Origin: Cheilinus undulatus
Taxonomy: Eukaryota > Chordata > Actinopteri > Labriformes > Labridae
DNA length: 64,000 bases
Direction: 5' to 3'
NCBI RefSeq assembly: GCF_018320785.1
Contig: NC_054877.1
Span: 34,370,151 to 34,434,150, forward strand
The translations under genes were made by a program, and so were the position numbers. The notes beneath the pieces were generated by a model that saw only the letters and a program-made list of their open reading frames with translations, made no database searches and was not told the DNA's origin. Shown here piece after piece: positions 37,800-50,810 of the stretch (position 1 is the stretch's first letter; each line of letters starts with the position of its first letter).

Positions 37800-38086
37800 G
37801 AATGTGCTGCAAAGGAACTCTCTCTGTTTGTATGGCCCTTTGTTCAAGATTACCCAACAAAACTACTACAACTCAGGCTTCAAAACTGCCATGCAGACTC
37901 AGTCTTGTTTTCCACATGACTGGACCCAACAATATTTTGAGGAAACCAGAAGTCTTAGAAAAACTGAAGGCATACAAATCTCTGGACATGTACAGTTTTG
38001 TACTTTGTGGTAATGATCAGGACATTCAACACCATATTTTGTCATTTGTCTTTTGGATATTAAGGACGTGGGCTTATGTGTATTAG
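37800..38086 (+). pseudogene. Transposon-protein-like fragment (possible YqaJ/SWIM-type ORF remnant)
   Basis: A 94-codon frame contains LRKPEVLEKLKAYKSLDMYS then FVLCGNDQDIQHH. This resembles, from memory, the LKAY(R/K)SLDAYNYFVSG segment of the second protein of fish ISL2EU/Kolobok-like transposons. The upstream part has no recognisable family. It lies next to helicase-fragment copy A. Low confidence. Confidence 0.3.
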
Positions 38087-38099
38087 TCAAAGAACTTCA

Positions 38100-39740
38100 T
38101 ACTGATGGTGAACTGCACTGTCATGTCATAAATTGTTCAATGTGAGCTTCACAAACAACGGCCACTCGGAAGAGATGTCCTCCAATGTCACCAAAATCCT
38201 GATTCAGTTTGCTCTCTCTTTAACTTGTTAGAAATCCACTGGGAAATATACGTACGTAGATCAGCCTCCAATCTCCCCTTCACATTCCTTCATTCAACCT
38301 TAAAATGTCATTATTTTAAAAGATGTCTTCTCTTAAACATGAGGGCTTTGGTTTCATAAATGTCTCAGAATTAACCACTAATTTTTAATATCCATGTTAG
38401 CCAAACTAGAATCAGTGTCGTATCCTCTTTCCTGTCCATGTTGTCTCTCTGTTTAGACCCTTTGAGTTGTCATATGGACCCATTTGCTTCTTAGAAGCAT
38501 ATCTTGTCTCTTCTTTGTCTCACTCTGAAAATGACTTAACATGTCTTTAATAATGACTTGCTTCCGTTTTTTTCAGCTTCTTTCTCTTATTTGGCTTTTG
38601 ACAGGGAAGGCACACAGGAAACCTGGAGGGAAATAGCGAGGGGTGACATGAAACTAACATCGCCCACTCAGACCAAACAAGGGTTATGAAATACTGTATG
38701 TCTTAGATATAGAAGCCACCCGGTGTTTCCACTGTGAACAGGGCTGTGGTGATAACTCAGAAAAAATGGGGGATCTCTGAGTGTAATATGATATCTTTAA
38801 GTTCCTCCAGCCATAGAAAGATCTATATCTCTATAGGTCCCCCTTTACAGTCCCCATGTATGACATAATGCCAGTTTTACGTGGTGGAGTATGTTTAGTT
38901 TCTCTCTAAATGATGATGCACAACATGAGCTCATCCTTTTCCTACTTTTAGAAACAGTCTTCAATTTCAAGTCACTCCTTGCCCCTTGAAACAGAGCTGC
39001 AAGGAATAGTGGCGAAGTCTTTACCCTTCAAGTTCCTGATCTGTCATCAGTAATCGTCGCCAGCATTTATGTAAACAGACATGACAGCAATACCTGAAAT
39101 TTATGATACAAATTATTTTCCAAATTCTTATTTGAACCACATTAAACTATGATAGTTTGGAGTGTACAACAGTAACATCTACATTTGAAGAGCCATGTGG
39201 CCCTAGCCCCTCACCCTATCCCTCCATTCCAATAAGAATCAGGACACTGTAACTCTAGATGCACATGCAAAATACAGAGGTAGGGCAAAGTGGTAATGGC
39301 AGGATATGTACTGAAAAGGAACCAAGGGTTGGTCAAAACCTGGTCTGATCTTTATGTAAAGTGCCATGACATGGCATTTTTTTGGTTTAAATTAATTATT
39401 AAACACCATCAGTTCTTCGTCAGAGCTGTGGGAAATGTCAGTGACCTTTCCACACACACACAACACACATAACACACTTCCTGTGTCTTCAATGAGGGAA
39501 GTTGTGACTATACAAAAGCTTTCACCTGTCATCTGGACATTCCTCTATGATCTCAGAAAGTTTTCAGAAGGAACAAAGAAGAAGAAGGTCTAGCTTTGTT
39601 GTAATTAAGTCATCTTCAAGGATAACACACTAAAAACTACCACGGACCTATCTTTTAGCAAAACTAACTTTTATTTGGAAAAAAAGCCAAAAAATGATCA
39701 TTGCTTTAAAGCAGTCATTCCCAACCATTTTTCCTTTGAG
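38100..39740. other. No recognisable gene
   Basis: Intergenic AT-rich sequence between two helicase-fragment repeats; no exon or transposon end recognised. Confidence 0.45.
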
Positions 39741-40286
39741 CTCCTTTGTTTCACACATGCATCTGGTGTGTCAGGAAAGAGCTTTGAAAAAAACTCAGAG
39801 GGTGATTGGATGAACGTTCTGTCTGTCACATCTTTACAGGACAATCAGAGCAACAAAACACATGACGTCGTAGCCGCTACCGAAGTGTGCGTGCGCCACT
39901 ACCGAGGAATAAACTTGATATAGAACAGCATAAATCAAACTATGGCGACTATAGACATGTCAGTACACGACTTTTGTTGTTTTTGAAAAGAAAACAGCTC
40001 ACTGCTGTTCTTTGTTCTTCTTTTAACAAAGAAATGTCAAGTTCAGATAAAACTGGCGCTTTAGCAGCATCCACACCAATCTCTTCCGCCATAATGGCAC
40101 TGGCTTCTTGTTGCTGCTTGCTTATGTCACGACTCCGCTTCACCCAAAAGTACTGCCTCTCGTCACTGATTGGTCCTGTCACTTTCTACCTGGGTCCAAA
40201 TGGTTCAGACAGTAGCTTTGCAAGATGGATTCGCCAGTGAGAAATAAGGAAATCCACATGGTGGATCCACCTGCTTTGCAAGGTTA
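39741..40286 (-). repeat. Helicase-fragment repeat, copy B (near full length)
   Basis: Reverse orientation, about 546 bp. The right end (inverted) begins TAACCTTGCAAAGCAGGTGG. The minus-strand frame (40182-39949) reads MAEEIGVDAAKAPVLSELD, ISLLKEEQRTAVSCFLFKN and then VLTCL. The left part contains CACTCTGAG/CTCAGAGGGTGATTGG and a TTTCACACATGCATCTGG end as in copy E. Confidence 0.65.
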
Positions 40287-41221
40287 CCCCTTACCTGTAT
40301 CTAAGAAAACCTGAGCCTCCCCAGGACTGACATGAAAAAATAGTGATACTTTGTGGCCAAAACTAATCAATTTCCATCTGTCTTTTATTTAAAATAAGGG
40401 TCATCACTATGGGTTCATTATTTTTATCCAAGCATTAATCCCACTGTAACTGTTTTATTGGTGTCTTTTCCTGAAAATCAAACTCGCATCAACCAGTTGA
40501 TCTTGAACCCCCCCCCGCCCCCCACACACACACACACACTCACCCCTGCCCTTCTCTCACACATATAGCAACACATCCATTTTGGCTTCTTTCTCTTCCT
40601 CACTGTGTCTCTGCTTCAGTGTTATCATCAGCAGTCTTTCTTTTAGTAAATCCCCTCATAATATAGGTCTTCATTATTTGTTTTCACCCAGGATCTGATT
40701 TTAAAACAGTTGATCTGCGTGAAGACATTCGATGACGTCACTCTATTCCTGATCAGAATCAGCGTGGGAACTGCACATAATTGTATTTCTAATTCACAAA
40801 CTACACAAGTTGATGTTTGACTAGATAGGTTGCAGAACAGCGGATGGATTTAAGCACTCAAGCATAATCTTTGTCACCGTTGCACAACTACAGAGATAGC
40901 TCTGTTTCAACCAACTAAGTGCTTGTTGTTGAAAATGAAGCCAATAGAGGTGCAAAATCCACAAATACCCCTCTGATACCCATGCTAAATTGGAAGGTTG
41001 AAATGTTGATACTAAAGCAGAAAAAAACATGGCTGCTAAACAGTTTTGGGCGTTGATTTAATAGCTGTTAATATTTAAAACCAAAAGATAACAGTATAGC
41101 CACATCTTTTGTTCCTTCATCTCTTGGGGGCCAGATGGAAAGCTTTTTTTGGGGTTGGGGCTGATAGGGCCCACTTCTAAATCAAGAGTATCCAAATAAA
41201 GAGAATATAAATTAATTGTTT
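40287..41221. other. Intergenic; C/CA low-complexity tract
   Basis: A poly-C run followed by CA repeats lies at 40509-40541. The rest holds nothing recognised. Confidence 0.6.
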
Positions 41222-41400
41222 ACCGAGCGGCAACCTCCGATCCTGAAAAATGAAGCCAGTGCAGAAGTGCAAAAAATTGCAATACCACGAGTGTCCACTT
41301 GAGGCTAGCTGCAGGAACATCGGAAGTCCCATCTGAACACCTGTTAAACAGACGTTTCAACATGAAAGAGGTGCTAGCTAATTAGAGAAAGAGGGAGGTG
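41222..41400. repeat. Common fish repeat fragment
   Basis: GGCAACCTCCGATCCTGAAA followed by ATGAAGCCAGTGCAGAAGTG and a GTCCACTTGAGGCTAGCT block: an order I recognise from many teleost sequences. Partial copy. Confidence 0.5.
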
Positions 41401-41671
41401 GGCCCCGTCTTTGTCATCCTGGAAAAAAATGCAGCATACTACCAAATTATGAGCATAAGAGGGGATTTAGCAGTGGATATTCCATATGAAGTCTATATAC
41501 CTACATATATACACATATATCGCACTACTAAGAGTTACATTTGCAATGTCACTGTGATCAAGACAAAATAGTTAATGATTTATCCTTATATATTAAAAAA
41601 ATCAGCCATGTTTTAAAACTTATTCAAGCACAACTGTGTCAACAACTGCCACAAAAGCAGCTGTGTCTTTA

Positions 41672-41762
41672 ACTAATCCATACCCTGTTTATACCGTTTA
41701 TCCTGTTTGGGATAATAGGATAAGGTTGGATCCAGTCCCAGCTTTCATTGGGCAAGGAGGAC
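41672..41762 (-). repeat. Inverted fragment of the GTTAGCGTTGTTGCC-type repeat
   Basis: On the minus strand it contains GCCCAATGAAAGCTGGGAC and GGATAAACGGTATAAACAGG, matching the end part of the copy at 29672-29945. Confidence 0.55.
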
Positions 41763-42309
41763 ACATAAGTTGGCTGTACTTGAAGGAGCCTTTGAAATGG
41801 GACAGTCTTTGATTCACCACTGTGATGTAATCCGTCTTCGGATGCTCCCTGTGGAAGCAGCCCCTGAATTGGTACACAGCTTATGTATGCCGTGTGATTG
41901 GCTGGGCACATTTCCAGGGCTATGTTAAAGACTCAAAGCATCACAGACTTGCATCCTTCTTTCCTCAGCCAACTAGGGATCCATATGGTATGTCCTTGCA
42001 GCCTATATACACTAATTTGAAGAGGCTGATAAATTCTAAAGTAGCCAGGAAATACAATTTTTAAATGAGAGTATCTGGTTTCATTTTAATTGCTACCATT
42101 ACTAATGCTTAAAACAGAAAGGACCTTGAAACTTTGATTTCTCTTTAGAATAAAAGGTTAAGTCATGTCACGTAGGAATCGCTAATTCCTATGTGGTTAA
42201 GGTCGCTAGGTAAAAACGGTTACATTTACCAAATGGTAAGAGTAGAAACTGTTGGTAAATCCTCTGTAGACTTGGCCATTTCATTTTAATTTAGTTTGTG
42301 CTGTCTGGA

Positions 42310-42830
42310 CAGGCTACCAAGGCTGGGCCCTTTGAAGGATGAGGACACCCGCTCAGGAGAAATACAATCATCTAAAATAAAAAAACAATTCTTCTGATCA
42401 GAGCACAGCTGCCTGGCTCTGTGACAGAGCAGATAAACAGAAGTTCGGGATTAAATTTACTGTTTTCTGGTACAAAACTCTCTGTTATGATGCTTTTAAT
42501 GACCCGTGGGCCACTGTGGCTGATAGTTTTGGGAAATTTACCTCACAATGAACAGAAACCTAGCATGTAACTGGATGTTAACTTTCAATCAAAGCAGTGG
42601 CATCAGCTAACAACAGTCTATACTGAGATAAACTGCTCTCTGATTTTATATCATTGAAGTGGGACAGGGTAATTCCCCATCAACACCGGTATTGATTTTT
42701 GTCCTGCCCAAATTAAACAAAGCCAGGAAAAGTGAATATTTTTATAAAGCTCTGAATAAAAAAATCAGTCACACATAGATCTCAGTGTCATCACACGTTT
42801 ACGGCAACATTATTCCAACATATCTAGTGT
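42310..42830 (+). repeat. Dispersed repeat pair, copy 1
   Basis: Shares ordered blocks with 51500-52150: ACTCAGGAGAAATAC, CTGTTATGAT, CCACTGTGGCTGATAG, CATCAGCTAACAACAG and TGATTTTATATC, ending CAGTCACAC. Same orientation, about 9 kb apart. No coding frame. Confidence 0.65.
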
Positions 42831-44837
42831 GTTAAGACACAAAGTTTGGATTTGACTTTACAGGGACTTTGCAATAACTGCTAACACATGCGGTGAAAAT
42901 AGCTGTCACTTCCTCTCACTCATCTTCATGTTACCAGTGACAGCTGCAAACGCCCTCTGGTTTTACTGCACATTAGAGAGTGAGCCATATCTGACTTCTC
43001 GCATTCCTTTTTCCTGTTTGCATTCACTCTGACACCTCACAAGCTTAGCTTTTCATAATAAATTGCTGTCACAACTTCTTCCTCTTTCAAAACAAAAGTC
43101 TGTTTTATCCAGACTATCTAAACAGAGCAAAATATGTCCATAGAGTGAAGCAAAAAGGTAAAATTCTTGATTGTTTTTGTTTAACTTAATAATTATATTT
43201 AACAGTGTCACCTACAAATACTGTATTTGATCTTTCCCACTGATTTGACTTTCTTTCTAACAAATTTGATCTTCCTTTCATCATCCTCTGAATCCAACTA
43301 TTATCAGATCATTAGTTGCAATGTATAAGATCTAAAAAATGTCCACCTTTCTACAACATACCTTCAAATGTTGAGGAGACCAATGTAATATTAGCTCAGA
43401 TCAGAAATAACATTATATTAGAATCAATAATCAATAGTAACACCAGATTTGTTAGACTGATGATGATTGGTGGTCAGAACACACTGCTTCACATGCATTT
43501 ACTACATTTTCTCATGCTGTATTGAAACAGCAGCGGGACTGTGACTCAGCAGAAAAGCTCAGGAAAAGCTCATAGATTAAAATCACCTCAGCCGTTACTG
43601 TAAAGTCATGTGCTGTTTACAATAAATGATATCAGGAAGTCCCAATAACACTGGGGGTTAAAAACGACATCTGTTATTTGTTCCTGCGTCACCTCTACTA
43701 GTGTGGTGTTGCAGGTTCTCAAATTACAGGACATGAGAGTCAGCACATAAGCTATACTACTGACAGCATTAGCTACCTTAGCTCAGTAGTGGAGGAAAAT
43801 AGCTGACAAATGTTTCCCTGAAACAGGAGGCAATAATTATTCAAACATGAGCCACTTGTGGACTAACTGACTTAATTTCCTTTTACTCGGATGGAAAATT
43901 ATCCTTCAGTTTGTACAAATAAGGCTAGATTCCTGTTGATAATTGCCTTCCATCAGTGGCTACTGTTGAGAGCCTCAAGCTGTAATCCCTTACGCACTGT
44001 GCACACACTTTATTCATATTTCTGAATCATTTTTCTCTTTAAAAATCTCACTAGGAAGGACGACATAGGTCATGTCCACACAGCTCATATACAGAGGCTC
44101 AAAGCATGCAGCAGAGGTCCTGATTTGCAACTGTCTTATCTCTCAAATAAACGCCTAAAAGCTCAAAAATAAATTTAAAAAAGTAACTTTAAGAACAGCA
44201 GATCCCTCTATGGACTCTTATATCAAAATCTTGAGTTGAAAACAAAGAGTTTTCCGTAGTTTGGTACAAAGATGTAGAAGTTTTTGCAGCCAGAGCAACA
44301 AATCATTCCTAATGAGAAAGAAGCAACAGAATAAGGATCTTAGAATAAATCCCTGCTTGTATGTCAAGTGAACAAATCAGTTCAAGCATTTAAGAAAAAA
44401 AGAAAAAAAAAAAAAAAAACAATACAAACCCAACTCATAGTGGAGGCTGATGTTAATTAGAAGATGTATTTTAAAAGACTGTTCTTGTTGTTATCTTTGA
44501 TTTCATTTATTCCCTCTGCTTTTTGATCTGCCAACATCTTTGCCTGTCTCAATCTGCAAATTAAAAACAAAAGCACCAACAACTGCACAGCAGTAAAATA
44601 ATAAAAAAGGCTTCCATTGTTTTTACAATCAGAATTACCAGTATCTTTAATTCATTTCAGATCTAAAAAGTTCATACTTTTTGTGAACCTGTTTAAAATC
44701 TGAAAATCTTTGCTGTGCAAAATGTCATCAAGGCCGTTTGTATAAACAGCTGGATTTCTTCAGTTTCCCTCAGTAGTTACTGGAAGGGTAATAGTTTCTG
44801 TATTCATCACAGGTCCAGTGCATGTGCAAATGTCATG
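42831..44837. other. No recognisable gene
   Basis: AT-rich intergenic sequence with a poly-A run at about 44395-44420. Nothing else recognised. Confidence 0.45.
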
Positions 44838-45056
44838 TACTGACATGTCTACATGTTATGCAGTTCTCTATGGATTTACTCCTCGGTAGGGTTGTTGCTC
44901 TGATTGGCCCATAAAGATGTGACAGACAAAACTTTCATCCAATCACCCTTCGAGTTTTTTTTTTATCAAAGGCTCCGCCCTTTCCCAGACGCTGTGTATG
45001 TGAGGTTTGAAACCTTGTGTGTGAAACACATCCATCTGTTATGCCAGGGTAGGGTG
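44838..45056 (+). repeat. Helicase-fragment repeat, copy C (3' part only)
   Basis: Contains ACTGACATGTCTACATG, TTGTTGCTCTGATTGGCC, TCATCCAATCACCCTTCGAG and ACATCCATCTGTTATGCCAG, the right half of copy E. The helicase-like segment is absent. Confidence 0.6.
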
Positions 45057-46200
45057 GCTATGTTACCGATGCTAATTCATTTCAAAGGCTATGCATGGAC
45101 ATGTAGAAGTAGAGAACATGACTACATGTGTGTATTTAAATGCTCTGCTCAGACTCTGTTGCAACCTCCCATCCCATGAGCTAGAAGTCATCCACTGACA
45201 TACATGATTTAGGATTTTGTACAACCACTACACTAGCTTTATACCAACAACAGTATACCTTATAAATCATAAATATGATACATTGCTCTAAAATGCACAT
45301 ATTTAACTTGAATTTTAGGTTGTTTTTTAATTCTTTCAAATCAGGAGAAATTAGGCTGTTAATTTTTATTCTTCTTATTTGGCATTTTTTTAGTCCATCA
45401 CAGGCCGTACCAACGATCACTGATAGTTCTAAATAACTACGCTAAAATTAAATGGGGCTATTTTACCTTGGTTGTACCAGTAGACATGGAAAGTGTACCC
45501 CTCACCTAAGCAAAACTGTAATTAATCCACTTTTTATGTGATACCCCATTTACTTATTAAGAAGTAAAGCTGATCATGTTAGAGCTTTACATCATTCGAT
45601 TTTTTTTCATATAATGACACTTTTGCAGTTTCACCACCTGAAACATAAACAGACAAATACTTCGACACATATTGTTACTTTCTTCTTATTAAATTGCCAC
45701 ATATAAAAATAAGATACAGATTTTTATTGTTAATAAGTTATTAGCAGTTTTACCTTGGTTGTACCACCTGACATAGAAAGTGTACTTGCTTGCCTGTGTC
45801 TGAAAAGAAACCTTTTTATCTCTACTTGAAAAGGATTTACAAAACATTTTGCCTTAAGTGTCAGCTGGAGTCAAAGAAATAATAATTTATGCAGCAATCT
45901 GTTTTTATCCCTTCATTTCAAAATGAAATATCCATGGTCATGGTTACACCTTTTTAAAAATGTGCAAATTCCAGGACAAAAGCTTTTTTTTTTTTTTTTT
46001 TTTTGATGATTTTACTAACTTTAAAATGCAATATTTTAATATCTGATTATATTAAAGATTTCAATCATCAAATCATGCAAAAATTTTCTAATCTGAATTT
46101 CTCACAATTAAAACATTATTTTCAATAGCATCAGTAATCTGTTCGTTTATCTAGACGGAGGCACTGCCAGGCATTTTTAGGGTTAGAGATGCCATAATTA
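45057..46200. repeat. Intergenic with a local direct repeat
   Basis: A 40-bp unit (TTTTACCTTGGTTGTACCA, then GACAT-GAAAGTGTAC) occurs at about 45462-45502 and again at 45749-45791. A poly-T run lies at 45984-46004. No gene recognised. Confidence 0.5.
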
Positions 46201-46239
46201 TTTTCGTTATTCAAATTTATTGAAAGTGTACGTAAACAT

Positions 46240-48290
46240 GTTGGTTTTGTAGAACACATTGATCCATGCCATGAACTTTTTCCAAAAGGAAATAATGGAT
46301 TTGGACAAAAAAAAAATGCTTTTCATGTCATATCCATTTGCAGTTATGGTTAAATGTTTGACGAGTGTTAACAATATAACAACAATATAAAAACAACAAT
46401 ATAAAAACCAGAGAGCTGTCTATGGGTGATAAACAAGCGATTGTGAAGTTGAGAGAAGATGGAAAATCAATCGGAGCCTTTTCACAAACATTGACCATAG
46501 TCAGTACAACCATTAGGAATGTCCTGAAGAAGAAAGAAACCACTGGAGTACAAACAGACATCGAACGGTTAGACCAAGGACAACGTCAACAGTTGACAGC
46601 AGAAACATTGTGAGAGCTGTAAAGAAAGACCCTAAAACAACTGTTAGTGGCATCAGCAACAACCTCGAGAGGACAGGAGTGAAGGTGTCACCATCTACTG
46701 TTCACAGAAGACGTCATAAACAAAAGTACAGAGGCTACACCAGAAGATGCAAACCACTCATTAGCAAGAAGGACAGGAAGGCCAGGCTGGAAGTTGCCAA
46801 AAAGTACAGAGACCACCCTCAAACATTCTGGGACAAAGTTTTATGGACTGATGACACAAAAATGAACCTTTACCAAAGTGATGGAAAGGCTAAAGTTTGG
46901 AGAGAGAAAGGATCTGCTCATGACCTCAAACATACAAGTTTATCTGTGAAACACGGTGGAGGTAATGTCATGGCTTGGGCCTCCATGGCTTCTTCTGGGA
47001 CATGTTTATTAATCTTCACTGATGATGTAACACATGATGGCAGCAGAAAAAAGGAACTCAGAAGTCTACAGAAACATTTTGTCTGCAAATTTAAAGAAAG
47101 ATGCAACCAGACTGATTGGGAGATCCTTCAACATGCAGCAAAATAATGACCCAAAACACACTGCCAAAACAACAAAGGAGTTCATCAGGGGCAGGAAGTG
47201 GAAGGTTTTAGACTGGCCAAGTCAATCTCCAGACTCTAACCGTATAGAGCATTTTAGTTGCTAAAGAGGAGACTGAAGCCCCGTCCTCACGGAGATTTAT
47301 TACAGTTTTGTTTTGAAAAAGTTTTTTGTAAAGACGGGATCAATTCAGGAAATATCCGTGCAAGCACAGAAGCACTGAAAACGCTGTAGTGCATATGCCA
47401 AGCCTGTACGAGGCGCTGTATTGCTGCCAGACATGCACCAAAAGGGAGAAGAAAATCACAGAAAACTGACACAAACTTTCTTCTAGTTCCCGTTGTGGCT
47501 GTTCTCTGCATTAAATTTAAGAACATAAGGTCTATGTGTTTCACGGTGGTGGTAAAGGAGCATCAGATTTTGCTGTAAAAGCTATAACAAGCTCAGTAGC
47601 TTCTGCAGCACGAACACAACCCAGTAATCCGCTATAGTTGTTTTGGTCGGACCTGCGCAGTCATCTTAAGAGAACTATGCTATATGTGACGTAATTGTTT
47701 CAAGAGAGATGCAGTTAGCCGTCCACATGGAGACGTAATGGTAGTCGTTTACGGACTTGTGCACTCTGGGACCCGTTTTCAAACAGTATCGTTTACAGTC
47801 ACACAAAACGCTGTTTCTGTGTGGATGAAACGCTGATATGACAAAAGACTTTTGCGTATACTCCTGAATTCGTTTCCGTGTGGATTGGGCCTAAAGGGAG
47901 AAACCCCTCCAAAACAAACAACTGAAAGAGGCTGCGGTGAAAGCCTGGAAAAGCATCACAGAAGAAGAATGTAAAAGTTTGGTGATGTCTGTGGGTCACA
48001 GGCTTGATGCAAGCAAAGGATTTATAACAGCATATTAACTCTTATTCACTTGAATCTGTTTAAGTCTATCTGTTCCAGTACTTTTGCTCACCTAGTAAAT
48101 GGTGTTCCGTTACAAATAAAGCTATTTCCTAAGTTGTGTATAAGATCCAGATGTAAATACCTGGAAATAAAAACTGAAATGTTGATCTCTTATAATTCAT
48201 CTTTTGATGTCAAACCCAAATGTTTTCAGTCTACAGCAAAAGTAAAGGAATGGGCCTCACTGTTCCAATACATTTGGAGGGGAGTGGATG
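46240..48290 (+). mobile_element. Tc1-like transposon, most complete copy, interrupted by a MITE
   Basis: The transposase starts at about 46422 (MGDKQAIVKLREDGKSIG), then MRAVKKDPKTTVSGISNNL, PSTVHRRRHKQKYRGY, FWDKVLWTDD (first catalytic Asp), VKHGGGNVMAWASM, NNDPKHTAK and SPDSNRIEHF. At least two frameshifts split it, and the second catalytic Asp (normally D-N-D-P-K-H) is Asn, so it is inactive. The C-terminal part resumes at 47892. The right end near 48260-48290 reads TGTTCCAATACATTTGGAG; the left end is unclear. Confidence 0.8.
47278..47891. mobile_element. MITE inserted in the Tc1 transposase
   Basis: Ends GCCCCGTCCTCACGGAG and, inverted, GGCCCAATCCACACGGAAA. About 614 bp, with internal CCGTCCACATGGAGACG and GTTTCTGTGTGGATGAAACG blocks that repeat the end motif. 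It splits the C-terminal part of the Tc1 copy. The CACACGGAAACG-type ends are common in teleost MITEs. Confidence 0.65.
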
Positions 48291-49855
48291 TATAAACTTC
48301 AATAAAATCACAGGATGCTTTCCTATGAAGGACTGAGCTGGAAGCCTGATTACATGCAGCGATGAAGGCTTAGCACTGGATCAATACCTGCAATAAAACA
48401 GTGGATGGCAAAAAGATAGAAAAACACATTTTCCTTCGCTGAATTTCTAACAGCATTTAAATATTGCAACTCATTCAGATGAAAATCCCACAATTATCTC
48501 ATTTAATCAGACACTTTGCTGCAGTAGTCTCAAACAAATAAAACTGAACAGGAATCATTTTGTCAGTGTCTCTGTCTTATTAGCTTCTCACATACAGCTG
48601 ATTTATCTCATGCAACAGCTGTTTTGCTCTGCAGATGAAATTTAAATAAAAGGTTCAGTCATAAAATGTAAAACAGTACTGAAGAAAATAAATTTTTCAT
48701 CATTGTTCACATGACAGGAAACGTGTTAAATGCAGCTGTTGATGTTTTTCTGTTATCTCGGGCATTTTCTGTATCTGCTGTGACATCCATCTGTGTTTCC
48801 TCCAGCAACCAAAACAACGATAACTCCCCTCAGTTTCTTTCATTTTCATGTCTACCTCAGCTTCTGTAAACATTATCTAGAGCAGATGTGCAGGGCTACA
48901 TGTTGTGTTCTGCGTAATAACTACAACGTTGAACATGTGGTTTTAAAAACTCACTTTACCGTCTCCCACAAAGAGGTGAGCACAACCAGAGTTGTCTACA
49001 CAAGAGGAAGTTGCGGTGGGCCGTCTGAAGGTCTACTTAACAGAGAATTGAAAATAAGTCCTCTGTGCATTCATTCACCACCAACGTAAACAGAACAAAA
49101 TGTCAGTTCAGAACCTGGATTAACCCTGCTGTGACTACTTCCACTTAGCAAACCCACACAGAAAATACATCAGGGAATTAAAATGTTCGAGTTTGTGCAA
49201 AAAGGAACAACGCAGAGGTTAATTTAATGTTCTGAACATTACTTTTGAAAGTTGCCAGTTTGAATGCATGCTCTCTTCTTATTTGCATGCTTCTTACATT
49301 GGAGATTACATAAGATGCAAAATCCATCATATCCTTACTAGAAATGACAAACTACAGAATCATGTCCACTTCCTTCATGTCACTGAGTTTAGTCTGAGAA
49401 CATTTTTACATCTTTTTATATTCAAAGTGTTGATTTAAATCCTCTAAGGTAAGTTTTTCAGCATTTATGAGCCCACACAGCAGCATGAAACTGTCTTAAC
49501 TGCAGCAGAAAGTGCTCTCCTGCCCGCCCACATGTCTGACATTTCTGACAAATTTATCTCTAGATGGTGTCGATGGGTTCACTTCCTCTTAAACATTCGG
49601 CTCAATGTACAAACGTCTTGAAACAGAGAACAAACTTAGAAGAAGTGTGTCAGCCTGTTTGATGAGTAATGTTGCCTGAAGAACTTTGTTGCCACCTGGT
49701 GTATCATTTGACCTATGACCACATCACAGTCTACAGAGGAGTCCCATCTCACCACAGCAACAAAAACAATGAGCCAGCCTCTCTCTTTTTAGCATTGTGT
49801 ATGGATTTATGGATGATTAATGTTTCCAGGTAAGACCTCAAATGGCTTTTTTAAA
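48291..49855. other. No recognisable gene
   Basis: AT-rich intergenic sequence; no exon, end repeat or tandem repeat recognised. Confidence 0.45.
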
Positions 49856-49859
49856 TATT

Positions 49860-50165
49860 TAAAGGGATATTTTGGTAAGCTGGGTTGTCTGAGGCGCTTG
49901 GTGATAGTAGAGCTATTAGCTATCAGCCTATTATTTATCTAATTTTTGATTTAAAAAATGGGCTAAAAAAGAGGATGCTGGCTCAATTGTACGCTATATG
50001 GAATATCTTTTCAAGTGTTTTATTTTTCACCCAGAGACCCTCTCTGTGTTTGGCACTATCCTGCAATGCCAGCTCCAGCCACAAGCTCTTATGCCTCAGC
50101 GTAACAGAACAGCTGTTTGGGTCTGCTGGCTTCGTCAGAGGAAACAAGGAGCGACTAAACTAAAA
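49860..50165. repeat. Fish repeat remnant
   Basis: Begins AAAGGGATATTTTGGTAAGC then GGGTTGTCTGAGG, the start of a repeat I recognise from teleost genomes. The 92-codon frame inside (49885-50163) has no family resemblance. Confidence 0.4.
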
Positions 50166-50363
50166 CTACACTAAACTTAGATATTTAGGCTCGAGTAATG
50201 ATGACGTCCAATTTACTGTGGAGACGAGGGGGTACACAGAGGAATCACTTCTACAGATGGAGATACAGAGAGAAATAGAGGGAGAGGAGAGAGACTTCAG
50301 AGGAGACTTGTTATCTTACCTGGTGGTGCAGATGTGGAAATCATAAGCCCATGTGGGTTTTAG

Positions 50364-50810
50364 TTAACCTTGCAAGGCAGACGGATACGCCTGTTTCTTT
50401 GTTTCTCACTGCAAGTGACAGGACCAATCAGCGACGAGGGGCAGTGCTTTCGGGCGCAGTGGAGTCGTGGCATAAGCAAGCAACAACAAAAGTCCAGTGC
50501 CGTTATGGCAGAAGAGATTAGCGTGGATGCTGCTAAAGTGCCAGTTTTATCAGAACTTGATGAAATTTCTTAACTAAAAGAAGAACAAAGAACAGCAGTG
50601 AGTTGTTTTCTTTTCAAAAACGCGTTATTCCTCGATAGCTGTACACACGCACCTCGGTTGCGCCTACGTCACGTGTTTTGTTGTTCTGATTGGCCCCTAA
50701 AGATGTGACAGAATGTTCATCCAATCACACTCTGAGTTTTTTCAAATCTTCTTCCCTTTCCCAAATGCTTAGTATTAACAGTTTTCCAGATTAATGACTT
50801 TGTTTGAAAT
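50364..50810 (+). repeat. Helicase-fragment repeat, copy D
   Basis: Left end TTAACCTTGCAAGGCAGACG. The frame reads TGPISDEGQCFRAQWSRG, MAEEISVDAAKVPVLSELDE, then a stop and LKEEQRTAVSCFLF. The right part has CATCCAATCACACTCTGAG. The outer right end is missing. Confidence 0.6.

Noticed and set aside
43316-43525. 69-codon plus-strand frame in the gene desert
   Set aside because: No homology signal and AT-rich composition expected of chance frames.
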